Shown here piece by piece: positions 11,668 through 24,855 of a stretch of DNA of 64,000 nt. A program made the position numbers and the translations under genes. The stretch lies in NCBI GenBank assembly GCA_028386065.3, contig JAKUCV010007259.1, forward strand, positions 7,179 through 71,178. Direction: 5' to 3'. The DNA comes from Turnera subulata (lineage: Eukaryota > Streptophyta > Magnoliopsida > Malpighiales > Passifloraceae). The notes under the pieces are model-generated. The model was not told where the DNA came from. It was given only the letters and a program-made list of their open reading frames with translations, and searched no databases. Numbering within the stretch: the first letter of the stretch is position 1; every line of letters starts with the position of its first letter.

Positions 11668-14600
11668 CTACTTGTCATCCACTTTGATGGAGTTCAATCT
11701 TCTCAGTCTCTGGTCAAGCTCCGCAAGCACTGCTGGCTCCTGTTTCTTCCTCTGCTTTGATAGAGTGTTGGTTGTCATTGAACCAATCTTATCAAACGCC
11801 ACCTGCAACATTTACAATGACAAAGTCTCAATAAATCTTTTTGGCAATTGGGGAAGTTGTTTTGGTTGTTCATGTTCATGATCAATTTGCAGGCACATCA
11901 TTACCAAGTCCAATCTACAAATTGGGAAGTGACACCTCAAAACAACTGAGGGATAACTATATGCATATATTCATATTATGCAATGAAAGGAGAAGTGAAA
12001 ATGGAAAAGCAACTACTGATTGGTCTTACCGTCAATAATTCGTCAGGATCAAAGAGGTGGTGCGTAGTTTGCTGTAATATGTATATTACATCGCCAACAT
12101 GATGTGTTAGAAGTAGCTCGTTTTCCTTCATCTGCAATTCCAAGTCATCAACTTAATGTCTTTCCAACATTTATCTAAAATTATTCTAAACAAAATATTT
12201 ACATTCACATTAAAAAGAGCGTTGAGAAGTTAAATGTTGTGAAAAGGAACTGGCACCTTAAATATGGCCAAAGCAACATGGAAAAGAACCTTTGCCCCCT
12301 CATAGAAAAGGACATCCCACACACGAAGTGTAGTCTGCAAAATAAGCCCCACAAAATAGAAGGATTATTAGGAATCAAAGAACACTCCAATATTTCTATA
12401 TTCATGAGAAAATATATGAAACTTGTACAGGACAGAGGCGTCGGGGAGAGACGGGCAAAACATGGTTCTAACCTCTGAAGGCAAGCTCTTAGAGAAGAGG
12501 CATAGGAACCACTCGGTGGCTACTAGGGATACATCAAACTCCAATTCTTCCAGATGAGCAGATAGCCTGCATTTTTCTCCTAAAATTTTTAACAAAATAC
12601 TACCATTAAACAGAACCTAAATCAGCCAAGTCATCATACAGACCTTGGGCACTTTTTCTGAAGCAAATCTTTGAATACTCTTTGTTCAACATGACAGCCT
12701 GAAAGGTTAGTTGTGTAGCAGTCATTTACTAAGACATTTTCTAGTAGGACGGCCAACATCCAAAAAGCATCTTCCTCTGTTTTCATCACAAGCAAAAGCA
12801 ATGCTGCAACATAATTTAAGCCCTGCACAGAGAATAGTGTTAATTCTGTCACAAAAATCAGAACAGCAAACTGAAAAATTGACTATATAAACTTAGCACA
12901 AATCTGTCCGAATTGAAGGAGAAAGCATGTAGACATCTAAAACCTATGTTTGGGCTCCTTGAATCAATTGTCAAAAGACAACTATTCCTTCCAAAGCAAT
13001 AATAAAAAAAGAGCAGACATATCTGATGAATAAGTCCGACACAGAGATCCACATGCCAAGTATTTTGTCAAATAAAAGCAAAGGTTTACTTCTGTTCACA
13101 AAAACGAAACCTTTCACATTTTACCAAATGATCACCAAAAAATCTCTGCAGATAAGCTGTGACAACTACAAACCAAACAAGGAATATACAAGTATTACAA
13201 GATGCATAGAAGATAATATGTAACTTTAACGTTGGAGCTTGGGATATATGATAATATTATTTTTCTGGTAGTAATAGGATACAATTGCTTGCATGGAATG
13301 CTATCAGAGAAAACACGAGCAAATAGCAATTATGAGGATTGATTATGTGCAAGATAAATGCAATAGTGAAGAGGAAAAGAAAAGAAAAGAAAAGAATGTG
13401 GAAAACCAGTGACAAGTATACCCAGAAGAGACAGAATTACTGGCTGAAAACATCCCAAGCGCATACAATGAGAGTATGGTTTATGAATTTCAAATGAAAA
13501 GAATGTCATTATATTGAAGAGAACAAGGTGCGAAGAACCACCAAAGAATAATACGAGTCCCTTGCTTGGGCATTTTAGGAGCTCTGCTACCAGTTATTTT
13601 TCAGTTCAAGGAAGTTTGGATCAACTGCTGCCACCTATTGCAGTTTACCCCTTTCCATTTTTGGACAACTTTGCCCTTCTAGTAAAGACTAATAGAAGAA
13701 TCCTAGAACTATAGAATTATATGCACTGCAACTGCAAAAGATTATTAGTATAAAAAAAACTGCAAAAGATTATTTTGTTCGGTTGCTAGGACCACATAGC
13801 AGAAGATTACTCTAAAATTCAAGCCTTTGCCGCCAAACCTAAAAGTAGGACACACTGTGATCATTATGGACAGTGACTAGAAAAAATAAGACACAACAAT
13901 CACGAGCAAGGCAGAAATCAGAAAGGGGGCCAAAGTGTTATGCAATGTGCAACATGGAAAAGACTTTTCAAGCAGTTTATATCATATGTTCTCAGTGTAT
14001 AACATAGTTGTGCTGCCATTGTTTACAGAAAGTTAAGCCAACTAAATACCCACCTGGCAATAGCCAACATCAGAATCGCGGAAAGAATACCCAACAAGGA
14101 CGCGCCGGAGAGCAGCATGACCCTCTGGGGTGTCTAACCATGGATGACCTGGAAAGGTTCGTGGAAGATCCTGCAATCATATAGAAAGAATTTAAATAAC
14201 AAGTATTTGATGATTAATGGATAAGGCCTCAAAGGAGAAAATAGTTATATTGGTGATACAAACTCTCAATTTATGATTATAATAAGACAGTAAGTAAAGA
14301 CCTTATGTACGAAAACTTAAGAAAGGAATGTATAAAAATGTAAGACACACGAAGAACAAACTATTAATTACATATTTAAGATTTTACATCTCACTTGTTA
14401 ATGCCTTCATCTTAATGACACAATAAAGTGGCCATGACACATTTTTTGGCTAGGTCAGATGAGAGCACTCATACTGGAGAACAATTTAAACAACCTATAA
14501 TAAATGGTGCTCAAATGTGTGAATTTTTTGCAAGTCTGACAAATTCAGAAGAGATTTTAACAGAAATAGTAAGTTAGGTTAAAAAAAGTGAAGTATGGAT

Positions 14601-15870
14601 GTGAAGAATTTTGTTTTCCTCCATCGCTAATATGACTTTTAACAATTTTAAAACAAAGACTAACATTATGCCACCACGGCATAGGTAGAAGCACCAGTGT
14701 CAAAACAGCAATCGTGTATCCCGAAGGATTCTAATGGCCTGATCTTTTGCGAATGGCATGCGATACAGTCCGAATGAATAGTGCACTTTTCCTAAACAGG
14801 AAAGTATCAAACCCAAGTCAATTGCCACCAGAACACCTATCCAATTTTCGGGGAAAGAGGGTGGCGGAGAAGAGAAAAAGGCAAAGCCAAATTAAGACAA
14901 ATATACTCTTTCGCAGGACACGCCAAAAGAAGTGCCCAATTCTATGTTGTAAGAAACCAGCCTCATTAATGCATCACATCCTTCCAAACCAACCTTACTT
15001 ACAAATACAAGCGGAACCATCAACATTATAGTGAGAATGAGATGCGCATGGTCATGTCCTGTCCTATTCAAGAATCTAGCCATCAACAGCAGCGACAGCA
15101 ATTAAATCGAATAGATCAGACTTAAATCTAAATAATCAATCCATCAATATCAGTAGGTGCAAGATAAAAAGATGGAAATCAAAGTATGACAATGCACTCA
15201 ACAAGCGATCAAATCGAATAACATCAAACGTCAACCAACACCAAAACCACCGGACCCAAAAATCAGGAGCATCCTCAATGCACTTTGCAGCATCTTAAAT
15301 CCAATAGAATATCTCATCAATCGACACAAAATATGCAAAAATGTATCAGACCCATATCCTGAATTCGGTACTTACATGATCTATCTGCTTCGTAGCTGGT
15401 GTAACTTTCCCTTCTACAGCCTTGGTCAGATCATTATAATAGCTCTCTGGCACCGTAGACTTCTTCTTTGCAGCCCCAGAGAGAGAAAACCAAACCTTAG
15501 GCCGAAGCACAGGAGGTATCCCCTTCCTTATGAGCCTCTTCAAAGTGATTGCATTAGCTAAAGTTGACAATTTGAGAGAAGATTTCAATGCAATCCCTTC
15601 GGCTATTGAGAAAACCTGAGGCTGCAAATACCAATTAGCACCTTTGCTAGCCTCCAAAGACCACCATACCCTTCCCTGTTCCCTCACCTTCTCCCTAACC
15701 TCATTCAATACATTGACGTCATCCACATTGCCTTCTACAGTGAACCCATAGAGGTCTTGGAATTTGACAACTAAATTTGCCCTTCTGGAATGGATGCTTG
15801 GCCTCAAGATAATTGGGATTTGATGTTGGATTTCTAAAGAAATCTCTCTTTTTCTGTCAGCTGTATACAT
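11668..15870 (-). CDS. TBC-domain Rab GTPase-activating protein
   Basis: TBC proteins speed GTP hydrolysis by Rab GTPases in vesicle traffic. Seven exons on the minus strand fit with correct splice ends and phases: 15376-15870, 14054-14170, 12644-12822, 12473-12566, 12257-12334, 12030-12131 and 11668-11802. They sum to 1,200 nt (399 aa plus TAG). Both catalytic fingers are present: the arginine finger in [12 protein letters not shown] (across the exon 1/2 junction, residues about 163-174) and the glutamine finger in [12 protein letters not shown] (exon 2/3 junction, about 200-211). The N-terminal 110 residues contain the plant-type segment [20 protein letters not shown]; downstream come [14 protein letters not shown] and [20 protein letters not shown], as expected. 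The C-terminus is short and basic. The domain looks complete and functional. Which Rab it serves cannot be told. Confidence 0.94.
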
Positions 15871-16560
15871 ATCTGATTTCCTTCTCTCTCTTTTTTTTCC
15901 TTCTGTTTGTGGGTTCTTTCAACAGTGACGATAATTGGCAACAAAGAGCAAGGCTTTCTTCAAAAGGCTACAGGGTTATAAACATAAGAAACGGTCAATT
16001 CTTTGAAGCTAACAACCTGAGAATTGAATTGGCTTCAATAGCTTCAAATGGGAATTTAATAACCTACAAAATTGATTACAACAAAGGACAGGTTTACATT
16101 TGGAAATGGGTGTAAAGAACCCTTTGATGATATTCAGAAAAAGAAAACTTTATAATTTAAGAATAAAATGTTACACCCACACAAAAAGAAGTTGGAAAAA
16201 ATCTTTTCCTTTCTACATGTGGGCTATAAACTGGGAAACAACAAGAAGGAACAAGAACAAATGAAGACCAAAACCCAGAAACAGATCCTTCTGTTAGTGT
16301 GTATAGAGAGAGGGAGAGAGAGAGAGAGACCAGTTTAGAAAGTCCTTTTAGGGAAAAAGAAAAAAAAAACAAGGAAGGGTGGAAGAAACAGGGGACCGGC
16401 TCTTCAGGGGAGACCGGAGCTTGAAGCTCAGAAGATTATAGAGGACTCATCGGGTAAATAGGTGGTCTCAGCTGGACTTCTCTCTTCAATTCTCTCTTGA
16501 TGGAGGAGAAAAATGGAGTGGATTGATAAAAGGGACAAGGGACCAGACTGCAAAATGGCG
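15871..16560 (-). promoter_or_regulatory. upstream region of the TBC gene with GA/CT microsatellite
   Basis: The 700 nt before the TBC start codon include a (GA)n run at about 16305-16329, which is CT-rich in the gene's direction. Such pyrimidine tracts are frequent in plant 5' leaders. A CT-rich stretch also lies at 15885-15905. No TATA box could be chosen with confidence. Confidence 0.35.
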
Positions 16561-17429
16561 TAATGTTCTCTAGGGGCTGATTTACAAATTCTGGCGAAAA
16601 ATCCGTTCTTTGAATATATTTTGTGTTAGAATGAACGTTGTAGTGGGACTAAAGTGGTTCTTTTTCTATTGAAGAGAGAGACGTTAGATGTGTGTGAGGG
16701 AGAAGAGAGGGGGCCAGGTAGTAATTGGCTGTGGGCTGTGGTTTGAATGTGTGTACAGGGGGTAGGTGCTCGGTTAAAATTAGACTCAAACCCTGTGTTT
16801 CCCTTTTTTGTAAAACGATTAAATCATAAAAATGCCCTTCATAGGTGGGTTGGGTTGGTTTTCTCCATGTTTAGCGTATACAGTTTTACAAAAATTAACA
16901 GCTGATTTGTCATTTCCATTACAAGTTGGCACTAACAAATGATACTATCTTATCTCCAAACATAAACTATCAATGAATTTCTTATCCTTCAAGTGTTATG
17001 GAATAGTGTTTCATCAAGCGATGCATATGATGGTTGGAAATGTACACAATAAAATCATAAAAAAAAATTTAGGATAACTAATTAAACAAAATCGTTATGA
17101 AAAGTTGAATTGATCGATTATTAAACAAATAAAAAATATATATGATATGATATCAAGCTCCTCTCATATATTTATGCTGAGAAAACCTATACTACATTCC
17201 CCAACTAATTGGCTACTTACATTTTAATTTTGAAGACAATACTATTTTCAACAATGTGTGTATAAGTATAACCAACCAATACTTGTGTAATTAGCGATTA
17301 AATTTTGAATTACCGCGACTATTAACTCACCAAGGAAAGCGGAGGAATTTGTAACAGAGGGGTACTTCTGTTAATCGTGTGAACCCACACCAATCATTTC
17401 CCCGCCAACAGTGATGAGCTGGCTGTACT

Positions 17430-17452
17430 GGGCCCCACATAAGATGTGGGCC
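17430..17452. promoter_or_regulatory. near-perfect inverted repeat with GGGCCC/TGGGCC motifs
   Basis: GGGCCCCACAT-AAG-ATGTGGGCC forms a 9-10 bp stem with a three-base loop. TGGGCC/GGCCCA are the site-II motifs bound by TCP factors in plant promoters. It lies about 1.5 kb upstream of the TBC gene, next to repetitive DNA, so a regulatory role is only a suggestion. The rest of 16560-17520 shows nothing recognisable. Confidence 0.3.
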
Positions 17453-17730
17453 ACCTCCTACATAACGCGCGAAAAAGCAAGGTATCACGTGCGAGCTTCT
17501 CACCCCTCAGTGAATTTTTTATCTATATCTATATTTTATTATATATAAAAGTACGAAGTAACTAAAATTTGTGAAATTGAAATACCAAAATACTTTTTGT
17601 TCTATTAACATAATAGTCATTATAAAAACTATTCTAAATAACAGATCATGACAATCCATAGATACTAACTATATTTTTCTTCTACCGACGTCAACAACAA
17701 CCTAACAAACTAAAATCTAATGTTTTAAAA

Positions 17731-20710
17731 TGTAACAGCCCGGGTAAGAATTTGGATTTTTACCGGGACTGTAGAAGTCGATTTACCGTGATTTACTGTT
17801 GAATTAACCTTGGGTAATTAATTCAAGGTAAATCGGGAGTCGTTTTTCGAAACCGAGAGTTTTCCCGCGCTCGGGGGTATCTTTCCGGCTAACCGAGCCT
17901 CGGTTTTCAGTTCCGAGAGTTGGTCGACGCTCGGGAGAATTAATCGGACTTTCCGAGCCCAAGTCATATTTTCGGACTCGGGACGGAAAATTACGACTAT
18001 GCCCTTGTCTTCTTCCTTTTCTTCCTTTCCTTTCTTCTTTTCTCTTTTCTCTTTTCTTTTCTTTCTTTTCTCTCCTCCCCTGTCGTCTTCCTTTCTCCCG
18101 CCCGTGACGATCGCCGCCTGCCCCACCTTCCCTTGTCTTCTCACCCGTGACCCCCTGTCTTCTCCTTCTTTGTTCCTTTTATTTCTTTTCCTCTCATTCC
18201 TCTCTTCTTCATTATTTTCCGAGACCTGCAACAAACACACACCACACCACCCGCTGCCACCGCCACCAAACACCGCCCCCAAACACCGCCCCCAGCCACC
18301 TCTCTTCTCCTCCTCCTCGTTTCTGTCACTGTCGAGGCAAGCCACCACCACTGCCGCCCTGCTCGCGCGACCGGCCACACCCTTCACCGCCACCTACACA
18401 CACAACCACACCTCTCGACGTAGACACACCGCCGGCCACCAGCCCCCACTTCCTCACCTCGCGTGCGACGCCAACAACCACCACAGACGCCACCGGAGAC
18501 CACCTGCAGCCGCGCCGTCTGGGTTCTCCTCCTCCCCGAGCCGTCTGCAGCGTCGCCCGTCACTGTCCGTCGCGAGCAGGCCCGCAGCCGACGCCCAGAT
18601 CGCCGGTCCTTCCTTCTCCCTCGCCGAACTCCTCTCTCTGCTCCTCGCCGTGTCGAGTTCGCCGCCTGTCTTCTTCTCCCTGCGCCTCGCCGCCTGCAAA
18701 CCGCCGCCGGAACTCACCCAAGGTGAGCCATGTGATGGAGAAGACGCGGGTCGACCCGTTTGTGACGGGTTGGCCCGAATTCTCTAGGGTTTGGGGTTGG
18801 GTTATTTTCGGACTTGGGCTATGTTGTGTATGGGTTGTGAGGTTATTGTTGGTTGGGCTGATGGATATGGGTGTTGGTTGTTGGGTTTGGGTTGAATATT
18901 TGGTAGTGGGCTTGGGTTTTGTGGGGAATGGGTTATAGGTTTAGGTGTTTAGTTTGTTGGGCTTTAGTTTGGGTTATGGGTTAGGTTTGGGCTATGTGGG
19001 TTAGGCTTGGACTTGGCCCAGTCCAGAAATAAAAGAAAATAAATAATAATAATTATAATAATCAAAATAAAATCTGGGAATTTATATAAAGACTATATAA
19101 TTCTGAAAATATAAATTTTGAAAAGGAAATAATTTTTGGGAAAATAAATAATTTGGGAAAGTGTAAGATATGGAAATAATTAATATTCATGCATACGGGA
19201 ATAAGTTGGGAAATATATATATGTATATTAATAAATTCGTATTTATTATTGGAAAAATAAGTTATATGGTTATATTTTCTGGAAATGGAGTTTTCTAAAG
19301 AAAATAATAATTGGAAACTATATTTGGAAAGTATAATAATTTTTATGGAAATATTATGGAAAATATATATATTATAAATTCTAGAAAAATTATAGTAATT
19401 ATTATTTTGGGAAATTATAATTATTTTATGAAAATATATTTTGAAAAGAGTATTAATTAAAGTATGGTACCGAAATTGTATTTGGAAAAACGTACAATAA
19501 ATATTTTCGGTAAATGGAAATAATAAGGGATAAGAATCGGGATGGGTTATTACGCAGTTTGGCATCATAGAGTACCGAATATGTGCATTTATGTGTATGC
19601 ATTGTTTTGTTGTATAGGTTATGATACCGAGCAGTTCCTGTGGAACCGGCTTTGGACCGATCGATGTTTCCAGAGTTGAGTAATCGGCTAAGGTGAGGTA
19701 AGTAAATATTTATTTACATCCCGTGATATCAAGTTGCTGCTTGTTTGCTATATGTGATATTTGCTGGTATGAATCTTTGTGGCTGTGTATGGTTGTTGTG
19801 TGATGATTTAAGTTGATAATTGTTGCCGTTGATGTTGTTGAAATTATTGTTGATGTTATTGATGATGTTGGAATTGTGGATATAAGTAAGACTATTGATG
19901 TTGGAACAGCCAGATGGTAGTCTTAGATTATGGTGCTGGGGGAGAGTTAGTGGCTGGTGCCTGCTCCCTGTCTGTACCAAGTTATTGTTATTGTTTGGGC
20001 ACTGGGGGAGAGTTAGTGGTTGGTCCTGCTCCCTGTCTGTGCCAGATATTACGTGGAGGTACCGGGGAGGGGTCCACGGGCTAGCTAGCTTGACTACTAG
20101 GCGACGGCCATCATTTAGCTTGTGATAGGGGCCCTGATAATAAAATTGGAATAGCGTGTCTAGAATCACCAGTGTGTATTTAAGATTCGTGAGAACCTTG
20201 GTTAATTGTTGTGTTGTGACTTGGAATAGTTACGGTTTATGCATATGTATACTTGCTTATGGGTTTACCCGGTGGGCACTTCGGACTCACCCCTCACCTG
20301 CGGGCTTTCATCCCGTAGGTTGAGTTATTTGTTGTTCAGGTATATTGCATTCCAGACAGGCTACGGCGTCATCCCTTGGACATGACTCGGATCCATTAGT
20401 TGCATTGGGCTTTGCATATGTTGTCATGTGAGTCATAAGTCTTCCGCTGTGCATATTGATAAGTCTTCCGCAGTGCTGATTATTATTGTTGTTGGGCCGT
20501 TGGGCCAGTTATGATGTTATTGATGTTGGGCCGTTGGGCCAGTTATGATGTTATTGATGTTGGGCCGTAAGGCCATATCGTTGTTAATATTTTTGGGCTG
20601 TTGAGCCAGGGTTTATGTTTTATTCACTGTAGGCTGGGTTTGTTTGGTTGGGTCATCACAGTTCCGGCACGTGTTTATTGTGTACGATAAATACGGGTCG
20701 GGGCGTCTCA
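17731..20710 (+). mobile_element. solo LTR of a Ty3/gypsy-type element
   Basis: It starts TGTAACAGCCCGGG and ends GGGGCGTCTCA, and the same 5 bp, TAAAA, flanks it at 17726-17730 and 20711-20715. The 2,980 bp align along their length with the LTRs at 30702 and 40554, with no internal region, so it arose by LTR-LTR recombination. It differs from those LTRs in one block: at 18000-18240 the plus strand is pyrimidine-rich where the others are purine-rich. The GC-rich block after it (18240-18720) is open in several frames but is not a gene. Confidence 0.88.
19618..19692 (+). other. exon-like segment inside the solo LTR
   Basis: TTGTATAG| precedes and |GTGAGG follows a 75-nt segment containing GGAACCGGCTTTGG. 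The matching segment exists at the same relative place in the other gypsy LTRs here (32433-32507, 42302-42377, 23645-23716, 54163-54228). An upstream donor-like AAG|GTGAGC lies at about 18722. Confidence 0.4.
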
Positions 20711-21069
20711 TAAAAATCCTGGTAATAGTTATAATCCTAATTGTATTAAAAAAATTAATTCTGAAATAATACATATCTACTTATTATTTCTATCTCGTAC
20801 AACTTGATATTGGCTGCTTATTGATTCATAAACTAATTAATTAATTATGTTGCTTGCAATATATACATGCCATCAACTTCTTCTTTACTTGTTCTTTTGA
20901 AGCCAATACTTGATCTCATTATATGCATGAGCAAATTAACTGTTACGGCCCGTCAAGTTTAGGGCTGATGATGTGAAATTAGCAGGTATGCAATCTGTCA
21001 AATCTACCTCACACTATACTAAAATGCTATCGAAAATTGCCTTATAAGTGATGATAATTAGTTTGTTTT

Positions 21070-21243
21070 TTTAGATAAAGTGCCTTGCTTTGCCCCAACT
21101 AATCCAGTCGACCTGCGTCCCGCACCTGGGTATGGTGGGTGACTCTCCCAATGGGGATTTTTTGCGTACACGATGACTTAAATCCGAGACCTCGCTTAAG
21201 CGAAACCAAGTCGCTTACCACTTGGACCAACCCCACATTGGTC
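21070..21243 (-). mobile_element. tRNA-related SINE-like unit
   Basis: On the minus strand it begins GGTTGGTCCAAGTGGTAAGC, which fits a polymerase III A box, followed about 30 nt later by a degraded B-box-like GGTCTCGGATTTAAGTC. It continues through GGATTAGTTGGGGC and ends near a T/A-rich tail at about 21070. This order matches plant SINEs of the Au type. Target duplications were not clear. The surrounding 20711-22012 holds no gene. Confidence 0.55.
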
Positions 21244-22012
21244 CCAATCTATAACTCATTGATTGTTTATTTGCTTTTTTTTGCTTGGTGTTTTATTTGT
21301 AGGTAACAACAAATCCAAAGTGTTGGTTTAACAAATGAGTCGTTAGTATTAAAAAAAAAAAGTAATGAGTTGAACTCTCAACCGGTGATTTATTTTCGGT
21401 TGCTGCTAACAAATTGAACCACATAATGTTTTCATACGGTTAACTAATCATGGAGAAGAATAAATACAAGAATTCATGACATATGTAATTGCAATTTATT
21501 ATCAATAACAACTATGGAGATAAAAAAACAAAGAATAGTCGAATAGTCAATAAAAACTACTAAAAAATAATAAAAGAAAAGAATTATCACAATATTTTAC
21601 GACTAAAGTGTTTGTACTTTATTATCAACAAGAATTTTGGAAAAAAAAAAGAAGAAACCACCATGAACAACGACTACAAAAAAGAATAATAGTGAAAAAT
21701 AATAACATAATTTAATAATTTCATTCATTAATAATATAATTTAATAATTAAAATTATATAATTTAGAATATCAAAGGAATAAAAATTACTATTTATAATA
21801 ATTGATTTATAAATTCCTATTCTAATACTAAAACTAATTCCAAGCAATGCGTAATCATTTGTCTAGATTATCAAAAACAATCTTTGTTTACATTATATAT
21901 AAGTTCTTGTCAAGAAAATGATTGATATGTAAATCTTTATTGAATATTTTCTCAACCACTATCATGAATTACGAAGGATAATAATTATTGAAAAACAAAA
22001 GAACAATGATGA

Positions 22013-24855
22013 TGTAACGCCCCGAATTTTTCGAATTTTTGATTATTTTTATTTATAAAAATTTTTAAGTTATTTTCCAATCTTACCCTCTCAAAAATAT
22101 ACAAGATTTATGTGTCAAAGGGTTTTATTTATTTATTTATCTTTTGGTGGATTTACTAAAAATTTATTTTGGAATTTATTCCCAAGTTGGAATTTCCTTT
22201 TGAAAAAATTAAATTTTTTTTTCCAAGCAAAAACACAAGGGGTGGGTGTGCTTTGGCCAAAATGGTGTAGTTTTGGCAATGCTTGAACATAGAGCACATG
22301 TAGCTGCACCGTTTGACCATAGTCCATAGTGTTTAAAACAAATGAGTTGTGGGTTTGGCTAAACCTAAACCTAGCTATATATTTACCTCTTTCGTCGCTT
22401 CATACAATTATTTTTTGGGGTAGTTACTACCAGTCACCGATATCACCTCCTTCTTGCATCCATCTTCCAATTTCCTTTGTCTTTCACACAAACCACAATC
22501 ACCATTACATGGCATAGCTACGCAAAGGAGGAGCAAAGAGGAGTGAGTCGTGGGGGCTAGGGAAAGTCCTTGGCCTTTCCACGTGTAGGTCTTCAGGGAG
22601 TAGAATTTGGGGTTGTCGTTCGCTGGTGTTGCAAGCTTTGGATTGTACAAGTCTTTTGCCGGTAAGACTTCCTTCAAGTCATTCATGCTTCCTGTTTTTT
22701 TGGGTTTTGCTTTCTGTTGGATTTATGCCATTGGAATTTGACCGTAATTTGAATAACTGTAACTAAACACGTGGATTTGATTTTTCCTTGATTCTTATAT
22801 ATATTGAATCTGGTGGATGCATTTGTGTACCATCCGAATGATGAACCTGGCTTATAATTTAGTTTTATCATTAATAATTTTGAAGTCATCTCCAGGCTTA
22901 CGTGGAATTTTTTCTGTCATGCACTCTGTTAAAATGTTCAAACAATTCTAACGGACATTGGTTTGGAAATTGATTTCGGTGACACCAACTGGACAATACA
23001 TATTGTAGTAATAATAGTTCCACCCATATACACTAAACTTGCCGCAAAATACTATTAATATTCTTGTAGGCATTAGTCAGTTAATAAAAATGTTTATTCA
23101 TGTGTCTATGTTGGCTGGTATAGGCACGTGTCTATTCATGTGTCTTTGCCTCTTGAGGTTGACTCCTAAATATGAAATATTAGTGATTCAAATGTGACAT
23201 TATATTGTTCCTAAGTCCAGAATGAGTATCTGCACAAGGACCCTTGAATTCATTAATTCCCTTACTGTCAAAGCACTACTTTTTTTTTTTTTTGCACACG
23301 TTATGCTGGACCACTGTGAGGTATTAGGAATTGACCAATAGCTTTATAATTTGTTTTCAAAGAATGTTGGTTATGAAAGGCTTTAACTCAGAAGGCTTAG
23401 TCCTGATTAATGGATTGGTCATGGAGTTTTATACTATGGAACCTTGGTTTCTACGCATTTGGTTTCTAAATGGAGTTCCAGTTTTCAAATGAGTTTCACA
23501 TAGTTAATTTGACCTAGAAAACGAATCCTTCCTCGTTACATCTCATGTCCGGTTAAGGATTGTTATCATAATTTATTAAGTACTAAGCATGCAGTTCATG
23601 TTATATCTGTGTATGTTATACTTGATACATATGTCAATGCTTAGGCACCGTGATACCTTGAAGCAGCAAGGTTTCATGACGAAGCAGGTTTGGACGCTAG
23701 CTATCTAATATTCCAGGTGAGGACTTATAAACCTTTGTATGCATTACTGCCTACAATGCTCGGTTAATTGTCTTGGTATATAAAGTGGTATTATTTATTT
23801 GGTCTTGAATGCTGTATGCATGCTTGCCTGCTTTGTGGATGTTCTTGCTTACACCTTGTATCTTATTGATGATACCTCTGATGCAGTGTGCATGATTATG
23901 TGAACTGTGTACCAGTGTGATATAATATGCCTGTCGAGCATGACTTGTTTTGTGTGTTAAATAACGTGATATATGGTTTTATGGTTTGTGTGGTGGACTG
24001 TGGGCTGGAGGCCCGGACTTGAGAATAAGATGTTAAATTCACACAAACCTGGGTATTCATATGTAATGGTACACGAAACTCTTTAAGCATAAATAACAAA
24101 TTATAATAATTCTGCTGTGGGGTTGTTGACCGGTTGGTTTGAGCGGGAAGTGATACCCCTCGGGATTGCATGCGGGATAGCATGGTACATGCGGTTTAGC
24201 ATATGGGTCTGTGATGACCGGTTCTACCTCCCTCTTTCTCTCTGTCTGTCTCTCTCTCTCACTGATTGTATTGGGCCTTGCCCTGTTTATATTGGGCTTA
24301 TGCCATGGTTGTCTCATGAGACGGGACCAAGCTCGACGCTCATAGTAGAGGGCCCTAATAAAACATTCAACTCTAATAACAATAATGTACAATGATAATT
24401 AAGTGATTAAAGATCAGTGTTGGTTTGAAGTCTGATGATGACTTGTATTGATCATTGTGACTTGTTTGTGCATTGTGGTTGCTGTTGCCTGATGCCGATG
24501 TACTTATAGTTGATTTGTATTTGTATACACTGGTTTATTTGTTTGCGGTGAGACAGTGGTTGGTCTCACCCCCTCACAGTCTTTTTCAAGTTAACTGCTC
24601 ATTGAGCAGTGGTGCATATCAGCAGGTGGCAGCGTTATCCTCTCCTCGGGTCGGATCCATAGGGTTCATTGCATGCATGTTGCTATGTATTTTTGGTTTT
24701 CCGCTGCGTACTTGATTCCATTGTATTATTTATTATTTGATTAAATGTTGATCATGCTGTTGATGATTTTCGTGTCCCGGGAATGATAAGGGCAATTTGG
24801 TCATTTTATATTTAACTTATAGTTTATATTAATAAATTGGGACACGGGTGTTTCA
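22013..24855 (+). repeat. 5' LTR of the 22013-29325 element
   Basis: It matches 26478-29325 almost base for base, with small indels such as the T-run lengths near 23280/27726 and an extra CTACCTCCCTCTTTC-type repeat near 28680. It carries an exon-like segment (23645-23716) between CTTAG and GTGAGG. The small ORFs it shows (22329-22517, 22408-22686 and others) are mirrored in the second LTR and are not genes. Confidence 0.9.

Noticed and set aside
13026..13223. Small ORFs within TBC introns (13026-13223, 13514-13714, 14747-15031)
   Set aside because: They lie in introns defined by matching splice sites and phases and resemble nothing known.
22408..22686. 92-aa minus ORF repeated at 26871-27149
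   Set aside because: It is repeated only because it lies in the two LTRs of one element; replacement changes are scattered and there is no domain.
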